From assembly GCA_001825315.1 (NCBI GenBank), contig MHVR01000004.1, positions 12,469 to 52,176 of the forward strand: DNA of 39,708 nt. The letters run 5' to 3'. This DNA is from Candidatus Zambryskibacteria bacterium RIFCSPHIGHO2_02_FULL_43_14 (GTDB taxonomy: Bacteria > Patescibacteriota > Minisyncoccia > Phycocordibacterales > Zambryskibacteraceae). A program made the translations under genes and the position numbers. Below the pieces are notes generated by a model. That model had not been told where the DNA came from and did not search any database. It worked only from the letters and a program-made list of their open reading frames with translations. Below, piece after piece: positions 31,444-39,312 of this stretch (positions are counted from its first letter, which is position 1; each line of letters opens with the position of its first letter).

Positions 31444-32490
31444 TTAACTAATGAGCACTAAGATAACTCCGATAATAGCAGAAATAACGGAAACTACCCA
31501 ATAACGCATAACCACTTTCTCTCTCGGCCAGCCTAAGGCCTGAAAATGATGATGAAGCGGCGCAACTCTAAACACTCTATATCCATGAAAAAATTTATAG
31601 ACATATATTTGAATAATATCCGAAGCGGTAGTAGCCGCCAGAGGCAACGCGATGATGGGTAGAATGAGAACAGAATCGGTAAGAAATGCGATTACTGCAA
31701 GGACGACTGTGAGCGCCATCATCCCTGTCTCACCCATATAGAAACGTGCGGGAGGTATATTGAACCATAGAAAGGCCAATATACCTCCAGCAATAGCGCC
31801 GGAGAGAGCTGATATGTCAATTTGATTATTGATAAAGGCTATGACAGCAAAAGCGGTGAAAACAGACGCCAATACTCCACCGGCCAGACCATCAACGCCA
31901 TCAATGACAGAAGTCGAGAATGTGGCAAGCATCACGATAATGAAAAAAGGAATAAACCACACCCCAAGTTCCCAACTGCCGTTGAAGGGAATATGGACGG
32001 AGCTAAAATCAAGTTTGTAATAAAACCAAAAACTGATTACAAAACCAATAAGCGTAACCAGAAAAATTTTAATCTTGCGGTAAATAAGTGCGTCTTGGGC
32101 AAATTTAGAGTGACCGTAGATATGTAATAGGTCATCCGCCAGTCCTACAAATGCCGCAAAGAAAAAAGTTCCTAGTGGCACCAGAGTTTGACTTCTCGAA
32201 AAGAGATTAAGCTTTAAAGTTACATCCGACGGCCAGATGATCGAGAGAAGATAAATAATGCAGACGGTAAAAAGCACGGAAACCCAAATAATAACTCCCC
32301 CAATTTTTGGAGTGCTAAGTTCATGTTCGGTATTATGAATACTTTTAAAAGCTTCAGAAGTATCCGCGTTAGTCCTTGATGACTTCTTCCACATCTTATA
32401 TCGATAGAAATATCTGGAAAAGAATGGTGTGATAAAAATGCCAATGAAGAAAGTTAGAACTGTTGGAAAAATGATTTTAATAATGTCCAT
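31444..32490 (-). CDS. mraY: Phospho-MurNAc-pentapeptide transferase MraY
   Basis: The protein is 348 aa with about ten helices. STPKIGGVIIW, FVGLADDLLH (catalytic DD), SVIDGVDGLAGG, FYMGETGMMALT and PLHHHFQALGW (the HHH motif) are all in the right order. It makes lipid I. It starts 3 nt after the asnB stop. Some loops are longer than in E. coli MraY. Confidence 0.95.
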   Translation of the reverse strand: MDIIKIIFPTVLTFFIGIFITPFFSRYFYRYKMWKKSSRTNADTSEAFKSIHNTEHELSTPKIGGVIIWVSVLFTVCIIYLLSIIWPSDVTLKLNLFSRSQTLVPLGTFFFAAFVGLADDLLHIYGHSKFAQDALIYRKIKIFLVTLIGFVISFWFYYKLDFSSVHIPFNGSWELGVWFIPFFIIVMLATFSTSVIDGVDGLAGGVLASVFTAFAVIAFINNQIDISALSGAIAGGILAFLWFNIPPARFYMGETGMMALTVVLAVIAFLTDSVLILPIIALPLAATTASDIIQIYVYKFFHGYRVFRVAPLHHHFQALGWPREKVVMRYWVVSVISAIIGVILVLIS

Positions 32491-32493
32491 GTA

Positions 32494-34305
32494 TTAAGGC
32501 CTTTCGCCATCGATAAAAACATTGTACCAGATGGCAAGCATGAGAAGGAGGTAAATTTTTCTTGAATTATCACTCAATTTAGATGTGTGATCATTTATAA
32601 GCTTCCTGATGTAGATAGTATCCATATGCTTCCTGATGTATGAGTTTTCGAGAATAGTATTGTATAACTTGGTTCGGTCGGAGGTAAACCAATCTCTGAT
32701 AGGTGTCGGAAAACCTAGCTTCTTCCTTCGCCATACCGATTCCGGTAAAATTTTTTTGAAAGTTTCTCTCAAAAGATATTTGGTGGCACCATCTCTCCAC
32801 TTAAAGCGATCCGGCAAAGTGGCGGCAAGATTCGCTACTTCAATATCAAGGAACGGCACTCTTAGCTCAAGTGAGTGTGCCATAGTCATTTTATCAGCTT
32901 TGGCTAGAATATCCCCTATCAACCAGGTATTGATATCGATATATTGCATCTTGGTTGAGTCACTCAGACTTGTTGTCTTTTCATATAAACTGTCAAGGGT
33001 CACCCTTGACATATTACCTTTCCATAATCTTCCAACCTCTTTTTTATTGAATACAGAGGCGTTGCCTATGTACCAATCTTCCAACTTTGAAAGTGCTCGT
33101 CCGGCATAGTGTCTACCTCTAAAAGGTAAATCAGCAAGAGTCTGAAGGATAAAGCGCGGCAACCAAGAAATCCAGCGGCGCGCAAACGGTTCAAGATAAA
33201 TGTTATAACCACCGAATAACTCATCTGCACCTTCGCCCGAGAGTACTACTTTGACATGTTTGGCCGCTTCCCGGGCTAGAAAGTAGAGACCAATAGCTGA
33301 TGGATCAGCTATCGGTTCATCGAAATGCCATATGGCTTTAGGCAAAACTTTGAAATACTCTTCGGCACCGACGGAAATTTCGCGATGTAGGGTTTCAAGC
33401 GGCTCGGCAGTTTCTCTGGCCTCCTTGCCCTCGGACAGAGATTCGAAACCGACGGTAAAAGTTTCGATCTTTTTTTCACCCCTGATTTTTTGCATCAAGG
33501 TGGCAATGATACTCGAATCTATACCGCCGGAAAGAAAAGAACCGATCGGTACATCGGCAATCATGTGATGCGTCACCGAATCTTTCATCACTTCGAGGAT
33601 TTTGTTTTTAGTATTTTTTTCATCCAGATTATTGTTTTGTTTAAATTCGAATTGCCAATACTTTTTTATCTCTGCGACGCCTGTTTCTAAGTCCAAAATT
33701 ATGTAGTGAGCAGGTGGAAGTTTAAAAACATTTTTGAAAAACGTTTCTTCAAGTGGATTGTACTGAAAAGAAAGATAATTGAAGACTGCCCGATCATTAA
33801 TCTCCGGTTTGAAATCAGGAAGAGAGAGAAAACTTTTTATTTCGGAAGAAAAAGCGACTATTCGGTCTCCATTTTTTAAATAATATAGCGGTTTAATGCC
33901 AAAGAAGTCCCGAGCTAAAATTAATTTGTGTTTTTCTTTATCATAAATAGCAAACGCAAACATGCCTCGCAGACGCGATAAAACTTTTTCTCCCCACTTT
34001 ACAAATCCAGCTAAAATTACTTCCGTATCGCTATCCGTTTCAAATTTACAATCATCCAGTTCTTTTTTAATCTCTTTATAATTGTAGATTTCTCCGTTAA
34101 AAAAGATTATAAATCGTCCGTCATTTGAGGTTATAGGCTGTTTACCTCGAGCCAGATCAATAATCGAGAGCCGTCTCATACCAAGCGCAAGATACTGGTC
34201 GGTAAAATAACCATTGTCGTCGGGCCCGCGATGACGGATAGCATCCGTCATCTTTTTGATAATTTCTGGCCTTTTTGGATTAATAATGCCTGTTATACCG
34301 CACAT
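32494..34305 (-). CDS. asnB: Asparagine synthase (glutamine-hydrolysing)
   Basis: The protein is 603 aa. Cys2 of MCGITGIIN is the glutaminase nucleophile. RHRGPDDNGYF, FNGEIYNY and the synthetase PP-loop SGGIDSS (~residue 260) with LSGEGADELFGGYN follow. It makes Asn from Asp, Gln and ATP; related enzymes amidate peptidoglycan or other cell-surface acids. Its place between dacA and mraY in the envelope operon makes an envelope role worth considering, but the sequence looks like ordinary AsnB. The start is 4 nt after the dacA stop. Confidence 0.92.
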   Translation of the reverse strand: MCGITGIINPKRPEIIKKMTDAIRHRGPDDNGYFTDQYLALGMRRLSIIDLARGKQPITSNDGRFIIFFNGEIYNYKEIKKELDDCKFETDSDTEVILAGFVKWGEKVLSRLRGMFAFAIYDKEKHKLILARDFFGIKPLYYLKNGDRIVAFSSEIKSFLSLPDFKPEINDRAVFNYLSFQYNPLEETFFKNVFKLPPAHYIILDLETGVAEIKKYWQFEFKQNNNLDEKNTKNKILEVMKDSVTHHMIADVPIGSFLSGGIDSSIIATLMQKIRGEKKIETFTVGFESLSEGKEARETAEPLETLHREISVGAEEYFKVLPKAIWHFDEPIADPSAIGLYFLAREAAKHVKVVLSGEGADELFGGYNIYLEPFARRWISWLPRFILQTLADLPFRGRHYAGRALSKLEDWYIGNASVFNKKEVGRLWKGNMSRVTLDSLYEKTTSLSDSTKMQYIDINTWLIGDILAKADKMTMAHSLELRVPFLDIEVANLAATLPDRFKWRDGATKYLLRETFKKILPESVWRRKKLGFPTPIRDWFTSDRTKLYNTILENSYIRKHMDTIYIRKLINDHTSKLSDNSRKIYLLLMLAIWYNVFIDGERP

Positions 34306-34309
34306 AATC

Positions 34310-35278
34310 TTATTTGGCTTGCCTCGCTGCGGCGGGGTTGCTTATATATTCCATAACTGCGGCAATGAGGATTCGTACATCCTCGAACCTGCCTTCTTCA
34401 GTAGAACCAAGAATGGAGATAATAATCGGCCGGCCAAGCTCCGGGTCAAAGACAATTGTTAAATTACCTCCGGCGATATCGGTAAAGCCGGTTTTAGAAA
34501 TCAAGAGCCCGGGAATTTCAGCAATAAGATCATTGGTATTGGTGGCCATATGCAAACGATTATCGAGAGACTGAAATCTAGTAGTGGCCTCTTTGGTGGC
34601 CGCGAGGAGCGCGGGATGATGTGTGAGAATATATTCCAAAAGTAAACTTATATCTCTAGCAGTACCATAGGCACCGCCTTTAACATCCGATTCATCAAGT
34701 CCGGTTTCATTCCAGAAATATGTGTTCTTGAGGCCTAAAACACCCGCTTTGCGATTTATCTCTCCTACAAAATCATTAATAATCTCCTTGGGACTAATTT
34801 CCGCTTTCGAGAGTGCCCCGAGCGAGAGAGCTACGGCTCGCATACCGTCATTTGAGGATGTTATCAAAGAGAAATCAAGAATATCTTTGAGTGACCACTT
34901 CTCATCTTTGTAGAAACCGCTATCTCCTTCTGCTTGTAGTGCCTCTTCGCTTACCGTGATAGTACTGTATAAGGGACTTAAATCTTCGGCGACCAAGGCT
35001 GACATAACCTTGGCGAGCGATGCTAGTGGCAGGCGAGTATTCTCATTTTTAGCAAACAAGACAGTCTTGGTACGGATATCATAGATGTAAACAGCTTTAG
35101 CTCTAATGATAACTGTTGGAAACAATTCGGAGGCAACTTTTGAAGGCACTGAAATGTCTTCCCTTTTCACTTTCAGACCAAAAATAAAAGATACAATAAG
35201 GAGTAAAGTCAAAACCACAGCTAGGAGTATGAAAAGTCTTATTTCAGAACTGCGGTCAGTGAGGGGATGATTATTCAT
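34310..35278 (-). CDS. dacA: D-alanyl-D-alanine carboxypeptidase (S11 family)
   Basis: The protein is 322 aa from ATG 35278. The N-terminal membrane anchor (FILLAVVLTLLLIVSFIFGL) precedes penicillin-binding motifs SLAKVMS (SxxK, ~residue 89), TSSNDGM (SxN, ~141) and SKTGFTD (KTG, ~261). It trims the terminal D-Ala of pentapeptides, or acts as endopeptidase. The track start 25 codons earlier would overlap scpB much more and push the anchor inwards; ATG 35278 overlaps scpB by 8 nt. Confidence 0.9.
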   Translation of the reverse strand: MNNHPLTDRSSEIRLFILLAVVLTLLLIVSFIFGLKVKREDISVPSKVASELFPTVIIRAKAVYIYDIRTKTVLFAKNENTRLPLASLAKVMSALVAEDLSPLYSTITVSEEALQAEGDSGFYKDEKWSLKDILDFSLITSSNDGMRAVALSLGALSKAEISPKEIINDFVGEINRKAGVLGLKNTYFWNETGLDESDVKGGAYGTARDISLLLEYILTHHPALLAATKEATTRFQSLDNRLHMATNTNDLIAEIPGLLISKTGFTDIAGGNLTIVFDPELGRPIIISILGSTEEGRFEDVRILIAAVMEYISNPAAARQAK

Positions 35279-35831
35279 TTTGTTCTGTCGGGGAGATAGC
35301 CACGAATTCCTCAATCTTCTTGAAAGCATCTTGGTATTGCGGCAAATCTTCACGATGAGTGATACCGAGATATTCTAAGAGTTTTAGTGTTGGCTTGTAA
35401 TTATAGCTCCTGTCTCTGACTTCTTGCCCCGCCGCGACGGGGTCACTACGTTCTACAAGCCCTCTGATTAAGAGAGTGCGTAGGATAAAACTCGAATTAA
35501 CTCCGCGAATATGATCAATTTCGCGGCGGGAAACTGGGCCTTTGTATAACACGATGGCAAGAGTCTCGAGACCGGCCCGGCCAAGCTCACGAGAAAATTC
35601 TTCTTTCTGTAGATTTTCGATAAGACTGCTAACATTCGGATGCGTGCCAAAATTGACATACTCACCGTCCGAGACTATCACTATCCCGCGATTTTTATAA
35701 AAATCCTGCAGATTCGTAAGCGCAATTCTCACGACATCGATTTTCTCTCCCAACAATTTCCCAAGCTCGATTATCGAGACCGGCTCGTTTTTGAAAAAGA
35801 GCATTGATTCAATTTTGGATTCTAAATTCAT
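35271..35831 (-). CDS. scpB: Segregation and condensation protein ScpB
   Basis: The protein is 186 aa. Two winged-helix domains are present: SMLFFKNEPVSIIELGKLLG at the start and AGLETLAIVLYKGPVSRREIDHIRGVNSSFILRTLLIRGLV in the second, the most conserved ScpB segment. With ScpA and SMC it compacts the chromosome. It is separated from scpA by 19 nt made of GAATAAA tandem units; there is no SD. Confidence 0.93.
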   Translation of the reverse strand: MNLESKIESMLFFKNEPVSIIELGKLLGEKIDVVRIALTNLQDFYKNRGIVIVSDGEYVNFGTHPNVSSLIENLQKEEFSRELGRAGLETLAIVLYKGPVSRREIDHIRGVNSSFILRTLLIRGLVERSDPVAAGQEVRDRSYNYKPTLKLLEYLGITHREDLPQYQDAFKKIEEFVAISPTEQNE

Positions 35832-35850
35832 TATTCTTTATTCTTTATTC

Positions 35851-36594
35851 CTAAACATACACCGGTGTGCTGATAATCTCATTTTCTATCTCAATATCTC
35901 CCCGACCCTCTTGTGTTACGCGAATAGCGCCTCGTTTGACAAGCTCAAGCATTGCCAGAAACCCTACGATGATAGAAACTTTTTTCTCATGGGTCATACG
36001 CCCTTTTGTATTATGGAGTTCTTTGAAGTTGAGTTTGCTCGCACAATTTATGCGCTCCGCCAGTTTTTCTATCATTTCTTCCAAACTGATAACCTTTTTG
36101 ACTATCACTTTCGACAATATCTCCTTCTTCGGCAGAGATTCGATGACTCTTTCGAGAGCGAGAAGGAGATTTTTGGTATTAGTTTTTGAATCGGGAGAGA
36201 AAACTATCAACGGATTCTTATTGGGAATCTTCTCAAAAATAATTTGTTTACCGAAAATGTTTTTTAGGCCAACGGCCAATTCTTTAACCCAAGCATAGAG
36301 AACCAAGCGATTTTCCAAGTCATGAATACTCTCTTCCTCTTCGTCCGTAAGTCGAATCTGAGGCAAAAGAGAACGAGACTTAATGAGCATCAAAGTCGAA
36401 GCAACAACGATAAACTCGGCCGATTCTCCCATCGGAAACTCTTCATGCTTCTCGAGATATTGAATAAAATCGTCCGTCACTTGCGAAAGCGAAACATCAT
36501 TAACAAAGAGTTTTCTCTTAGTAACCAGTTCAAGAAGAAGGTCCAAAGGACCTTCGAAAACTTGCGTTTTGACAGTATATGAGCCTTCTTTCAC
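35851..36594 (-). CDS. scpA: Segregation and condensation protein ScpA
   Basis: The protein is 247 aa. The kleisin N-terminus VFEGPLDLLLELVTKRKL and SQVTDDFIQYL are diagnostic, as is the C-terminal winged helix (KVSIIVGFLAMLELVKRGAIRV). It bridges SMC heads. The start is GTG, 6 nt after TATAAT (36601-36606), so it is leaderless. It heads the long minus-strand operon through the cell-wall genes. Confidence 0.93.
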   Translation of the reverse strand: MKEGSYTVKTQVFEGPLDLLLELVTKRKLFVNDVSLSQVTDDFIQYLEKHEEFPMGESAEFIVVASTLMLIKSRSLLPQIRLTDEEEESIHDLENRLVLYAWVKELAVGLKNIFGKQIIFEKIPNKNPLIVFSPDSKTNTKNLLLALERVIESLPKKEILSKVIVKKVISLEEMIEKLAERINCASKLNFKELHNTKGRMTHEKKVSIIVGFLAMLELVKRGAIRVTQEGRGDIEIENEIISTPVYV

Positions 36595-36600
36595 CTCGCT

Positions 36601-36606
36601 ATTATA
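36601..36606 (-). promoter_or_regulatory. -10 box for leaderless scpA
   Basis: TATAAT, then AGCGAG, then GTG. The two palindromes 36633-36655 and 36664-36701 lie just upstream, where an operator or activator site would be expected. Confidence 0.65.
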
Positions 36607-36632
36607 GCTTTTTCACCAAACTCTTTCCAACT

Positions 36633-36655
36633 TGTACAAAATTCGATTTTGTACA
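36633..36655. repeat. Palindrome TGTACAAAAT-TCG-ATTTTGTACA
   Basis: Perfect 10-bp arms with a 3-nt centre, 27 bp upstream of the scpA -10 box. It could be a protein-binding site or the second hairpin after aspS. No T-tract follows on either strand. Confidence 0.65.
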
Positions 36656-36663
36656 GTTGCATA

Positions 36664-36701
36664 ATACATAATAATAATCCTATAGGATTATTATTATGTA
36701 T
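36664..36701. repeat. 38-bp perfect AT-rich palindrome after aspS
   Basis: 19-nt arms (half: ATACATAATAATAATCCTA) with no unpaired centre, 7 bp after the aspS stop. As RNA it would be a long weak hairpin without U-tract; as DNA it could extrude a cruciform or bind a dimeric regulator. Confidence 0.75.
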
Positions 36702-36708
36702 AACCGTA

Positions 36709-37950
36709 TTAGGGATTCAAGCGTTTAACATCGCGAGGGAGATAGGTGGCTTCGCGGACGTTTGGAAGGCCGAGAATTTTCATGATAAAGCGAGCAGGAC
36801 CGATACCAGCGCCACCGTGTGGTGGACAACCATAACGGAAGAAGTTTAGGTAGTCTTTCAATGGTTCGAGATTCATCCCCTTCTCTTTTACTTGCGCCTC
36901 AAGAATTTCTGAACGGTGTTCACGTTGAGCAAGCGTCGTTACTTCAATGCCTCTATAGAGTAAGTCTGCTCTTCGACTTCTATCAGAACCTTCTTCTAAA
37001 CGCATATGATAAAAGGCGCTTTTAGATTTGTGATAATCGATAATAAACACAAACTCATGTTTATATTCCTCGAGCACGTATTCTGAAATAGCCCTTTCCT
37101 CTTCCGGAGATAGATCGTGTTCTTCTTCAGACGCAATACCCAGTCCTGCTAAAATTTTCTTCGCTTCAAGCATTGTAATTCTCGGGAACGGTCTACTTGG
37201 AAGCTCAACTTCCAAGTGAAATTGAGCTTCTTTAAGCGCTTTAAATCCTTCCACAATCATTTCTTCTTCAGCATCCATGACATTATGATGATTCTCTATA
37301 TAGGAAATCTCGAAATCCCAGCCGGTAAATTCGGTCATATGTCTTGTGGTAAATGACTCTTCGGCGCGAAATACTGGTCCTATCATGAAGACTTTCTCAA
37401 ACCCCGCCGCCATGGCCATCTGTTTGTAGAATTGCGGCGATTGTGCAAGGTATGCTTTGCGATCGAAGTAGTTCACCTCAAACACTTCTGCCCCGCTCTC
37501 CGATGGTGTAGACATTAATACTGGCGGATAAAGCTGTATAAAGTTGTTTTCATCCCAATATTTACGCCAACCCTTTTCAAATTCAGTCCAAACTTTAAAA
37601 ATTTTTGTTTTTTCTGGCTTTCTCAAGTCAAGCCAACGATAGTCGAAACGTGTCGGCGCTTCGGTTTCCTCATCATTACCCTTCACCACCACTGGTATCG
37701 GCAACTCCGGATTGGCTTTGCTCAAAACCTCAATTTTCTCCGGATGCATCTCACTCCCACCCGGCGCTTGCGGCGCCTCTTTCATCTCCCCCGTTACCCT
37801 GATAACTGATTCGAGAGACAAGCCTTTCGCGGTCTCAAATTCCGCATTATCGGCAGTGACAACAACCTGCGTCAGACCTTTCAAATTACGCACAATAACG
37901 AAGATAATCTTCGACTGTATCCGCAGAGCATGTACGAATCCTTGGATCAT
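36709..37950 (-). CDS. aspS: Aspartyl-tRNA synthetase, archaeal-type
   Basis: The protein is 413 aa. It has the short archaeal/eukaryal class II layout without the bacterial insertion (GAD) domain: OB fold, then FDYRWLDLRKP (motif 1 region), FRAEESFTTRHMTEFTGWD (motif 2) and GGAGIGPARFIMKILGLPNVREATYLPRD (motif 3). Such enzymes may be discriminating or may also charge tRNA-Asn. The ATG overlaps the trpS stop (ATGA) and an in-frame TAA lies just upstream. The N-terminal helix and first part of the OB fold (about 15-20 residues) found in relatives are therefore missing. AsnRS is less likely given the RDVKRLNP ending. Confidence 0.9.
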   Translation of the reverse strand: MIQGFVHALRIQSKIIFVIVRNLKGLTQVVVTADNAEFETAKGLSLESVIRVTGEMKEAPQAPGGSEMHPEKIEVLSKANPELPIPVVVKGNDEETEAPTRFDYRWLDLRKPEKTKIFKVWTEFEKGWRKYWDENNFIQLYPPVLMSTPSESGAEVFEVNYFDRKAYLAQSPQFYKQMAMAAGFEKVFMIGPVFRAEESFTTRHMTEFTGWDFEISYIENHHNVMDAEEEMIVEGFKALKEAQFHLEVELPSRPFPRITMLEAKKILAGLGIASEEEHDLSPEEERAISEYVLEEYKHEFVFIIDYHKSKSAFYHMRLEEGSDRSRRADLLYRGIEVTTLAQREHRSEILEAQVKEKGMNLEPLKDYLNFFRYGCPPHGGAGIGPARFIMKILGLPNVREATYLPRDVKRLNP

Positions 37951-38897
37951 GATAATTTAAGTCCTACTTTTTCTCTTACTTCTTCCATCTTCTTTTCTGC
38001 CCGAGCACGAGCTTTGTCACTTCCCGCTTTCAATACTTCGAGCACCGATTTTTTATCCTTCGCCAGTTCGACGCGCTTCTCACGCATCGGTGTGATAAAT
38101 TTTTTCAAATCTTCTATCAAAACTTCTTTGAGTTCTTTGTACTGACCTTTCTTTTCTTCATACAACTTATCCAACGACTCTTTATCTTTAAGCAAGGCAT
38201 GGATAGCATAAACATTTTCCGGTTTTTCACCGGAAGAATCAGTCACAATACTCATGACTGATCTACTTATCTCTTCATCAGTAGCAAAAAGTTCAATGGT
38301 ATTACCGTAACTCTTACTCATTTTCCGACCATCAGTACCGGGTATAGTGGCAAGATTTTCGAGAATCAAAGAGTCTGGTAATTTAAAGGTGTCTCCGAAA
38401 GTACTATTAAACTTCTGTGCCATATCACGAGCAATCTCGATATGTTGTTTCTGATCCTGTCCCACCGGCACCACATCGGCATCTTGGATGATGATATCGG
38501 CCGCCATCAAAATTGGATAATCAAATAATCCCACACTCGGTTCTTTGCCATTAGCAATGGCATCTTTGTAAGCATGTGCTCGCGATAGATAAGGCACGGT
38601 CGTAAGACAATTGAGGATCCAAGTGAGCTCCGTCACTTGTGGTACATCTGATTGCTTATAGAGTGTCACCTTCTCTGGATCAAGACCAATAGCAAGATAA
38701 TCAAGTAATACGCCAAGGATATTCTCCCGCAGCTCATCTTTATTTTGGACACTGGTCAAAGCATGCAAATCCGCAATAAAAATATAACTATTGTAAGAAT
38801 CCTGCAACTCCACAAACTGCTTCATGGCGCCAAAGTAGTTCCCAATGTGCGGCCTGCCGGTAGGCTTGACTCCCGAGAGTAGTATTTTCTTGTTCAT
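37947..38897 (-). CDS. trpS: Tryptophanyl-tRNA synthetase
   Basis: The protein is 316 aa. SGVKPTGRPHIGNYFGAM contains HIGN (residues 17-20); VPVGQDQKQHIEIARDMA and KMSKSYGNTIEL (~192) are canonical. TAAAAT lies 13 nt before the ATG, allowing a very short leader. It is co-transcribed with aspS (4-nt overlap). The region 38898-38989 upstream contains one copy of the repeat that also covers the arsR promoter. Confidence 0.96.
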   Translation of the reverse strand: MNKKILLSGVKPTGRPHIGNYFGAMKQFVELQDSYNSYIFIADLHALTSVQNKDELRENILGVLLDYLAIGLDPEKVTLYKQSDVPQVTELTWILNCLTTVPYLSRAHAYKDAIANGKEPSVGLFDYPILMAADIIIQDADVVPVGQDQKQHIEIARDMAQKFNSTFGDTFKLPDSLILENLATIPGTDGRKMSKSYGNTIELFATDEEISRSVMSIVTDSSGEKPENVYAIHALLKDKESLDKLYEEKKGQYKELKEVLIEDLKKFITPMREKRVELAKDKKSVLEVLKAGSDKARARAEKKMEEVREKVGLKLS

Positions 38898-38962
38898 ATT
38901 AATAAAATCTATTTTAGCAGTAATTTAATGATAACTCCATCGCAATTTTAAATACCACCATG

Positions 38963-39000
38963 ATTCGTTCATTCTCACGAATTAGAGAATCATAGACATT
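38963..39000. repeat. Copy A of a repeat flanking arsR
   Basis: It starts ATTCGTTCATTC and ends GAGAAT-CATA-GACATT. It overlaps the arsR stop codon and lies upstream of trpS. It matches copy B (39273-39312) in the same orientation over about 38 bp with a small inner change (TCACGAAT versus GTGAGAAT). Confidence 0.65.
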
Positions 39001-39256
39001 TTATGATGGGAAAGAATATACCCGGGATGGAATCATTTAATCTGTAGAATACTTCCGAGCTTCTCTGTTCTTTATCTAATATCCCCGCCCCGAATAGGAC
39101 GGCAAGATGTCTAGATGTGGATTTGAATGAAAGATGGATAGCCCCAGCAATTTCGCCAACATTCGCTTCTTTATCTTTCTTCAAGAATGAAATAATCACC
39201 AGACGTCTTTTATTGGCCAGGGCTTTTAATATGCGCTCCAAGTCTCTTTCTTTCAT
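38990..39256 (-). CDS. ArsR-family winged-helix regulator
   Basis: The protein is 88 aa. LERILKALANKRRLVIISFL, EIAGAIHLSFKSTSRHLAVLFGAGIL (recognition helix) and the beta-wing SSEVFYRL make a clear ArsR fold. The metal site ELCVCDL of ArsR/SmtB is absent and the only Cys is the next-to-last residue, so it does not look like a metal sensor. TAGAAT is 6 nt before the ATG, so it is leaderless. Copy B of the repeat, with TCATTC-TCAC-GAATGA, lies just upstream of the -10 and could be its own operator. Confidence 0.88.
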   Translation of the reverse strand: MKERDLERILKALANKRRLVIISFLKKDKEANVGEIAGAIHLSFKSTSRHLAVLFGAGILDKEQRSSEVFYRLNDSIPGIFFPIIKCL

Positions 39257-39262
39257 GTATTT

Positions 39263-39268
39263 ATTCTA
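39263..39268 (-). promoter_or_regulatory. -10 box for leaderless arsR
   Basis: TAGAAT, AAATAC, then ATG. The putative operator (39273-39312) begins 4 bp upstream and covers the -35 region. Confidence 0.6.
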
Positions 39269-39272
39269 TCAC

Positions 39273-39312
39273 ATTCGTTCATTCGTGAGAATGAGAGAAT
39301 AATATAGACGTT
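39273..39312. repeat. Copy B of the arsR-flanking repeat; likely operator
   Basis: It starts with the same ATTCGTTCATTC as copy A and ends GAGAAT-AATATA-GACGTT. On the minus strand it contains TCATTC/GAATGA half-sites 4 nt apart, the size of an ArsR-dimer site. Confidence 0.55.
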
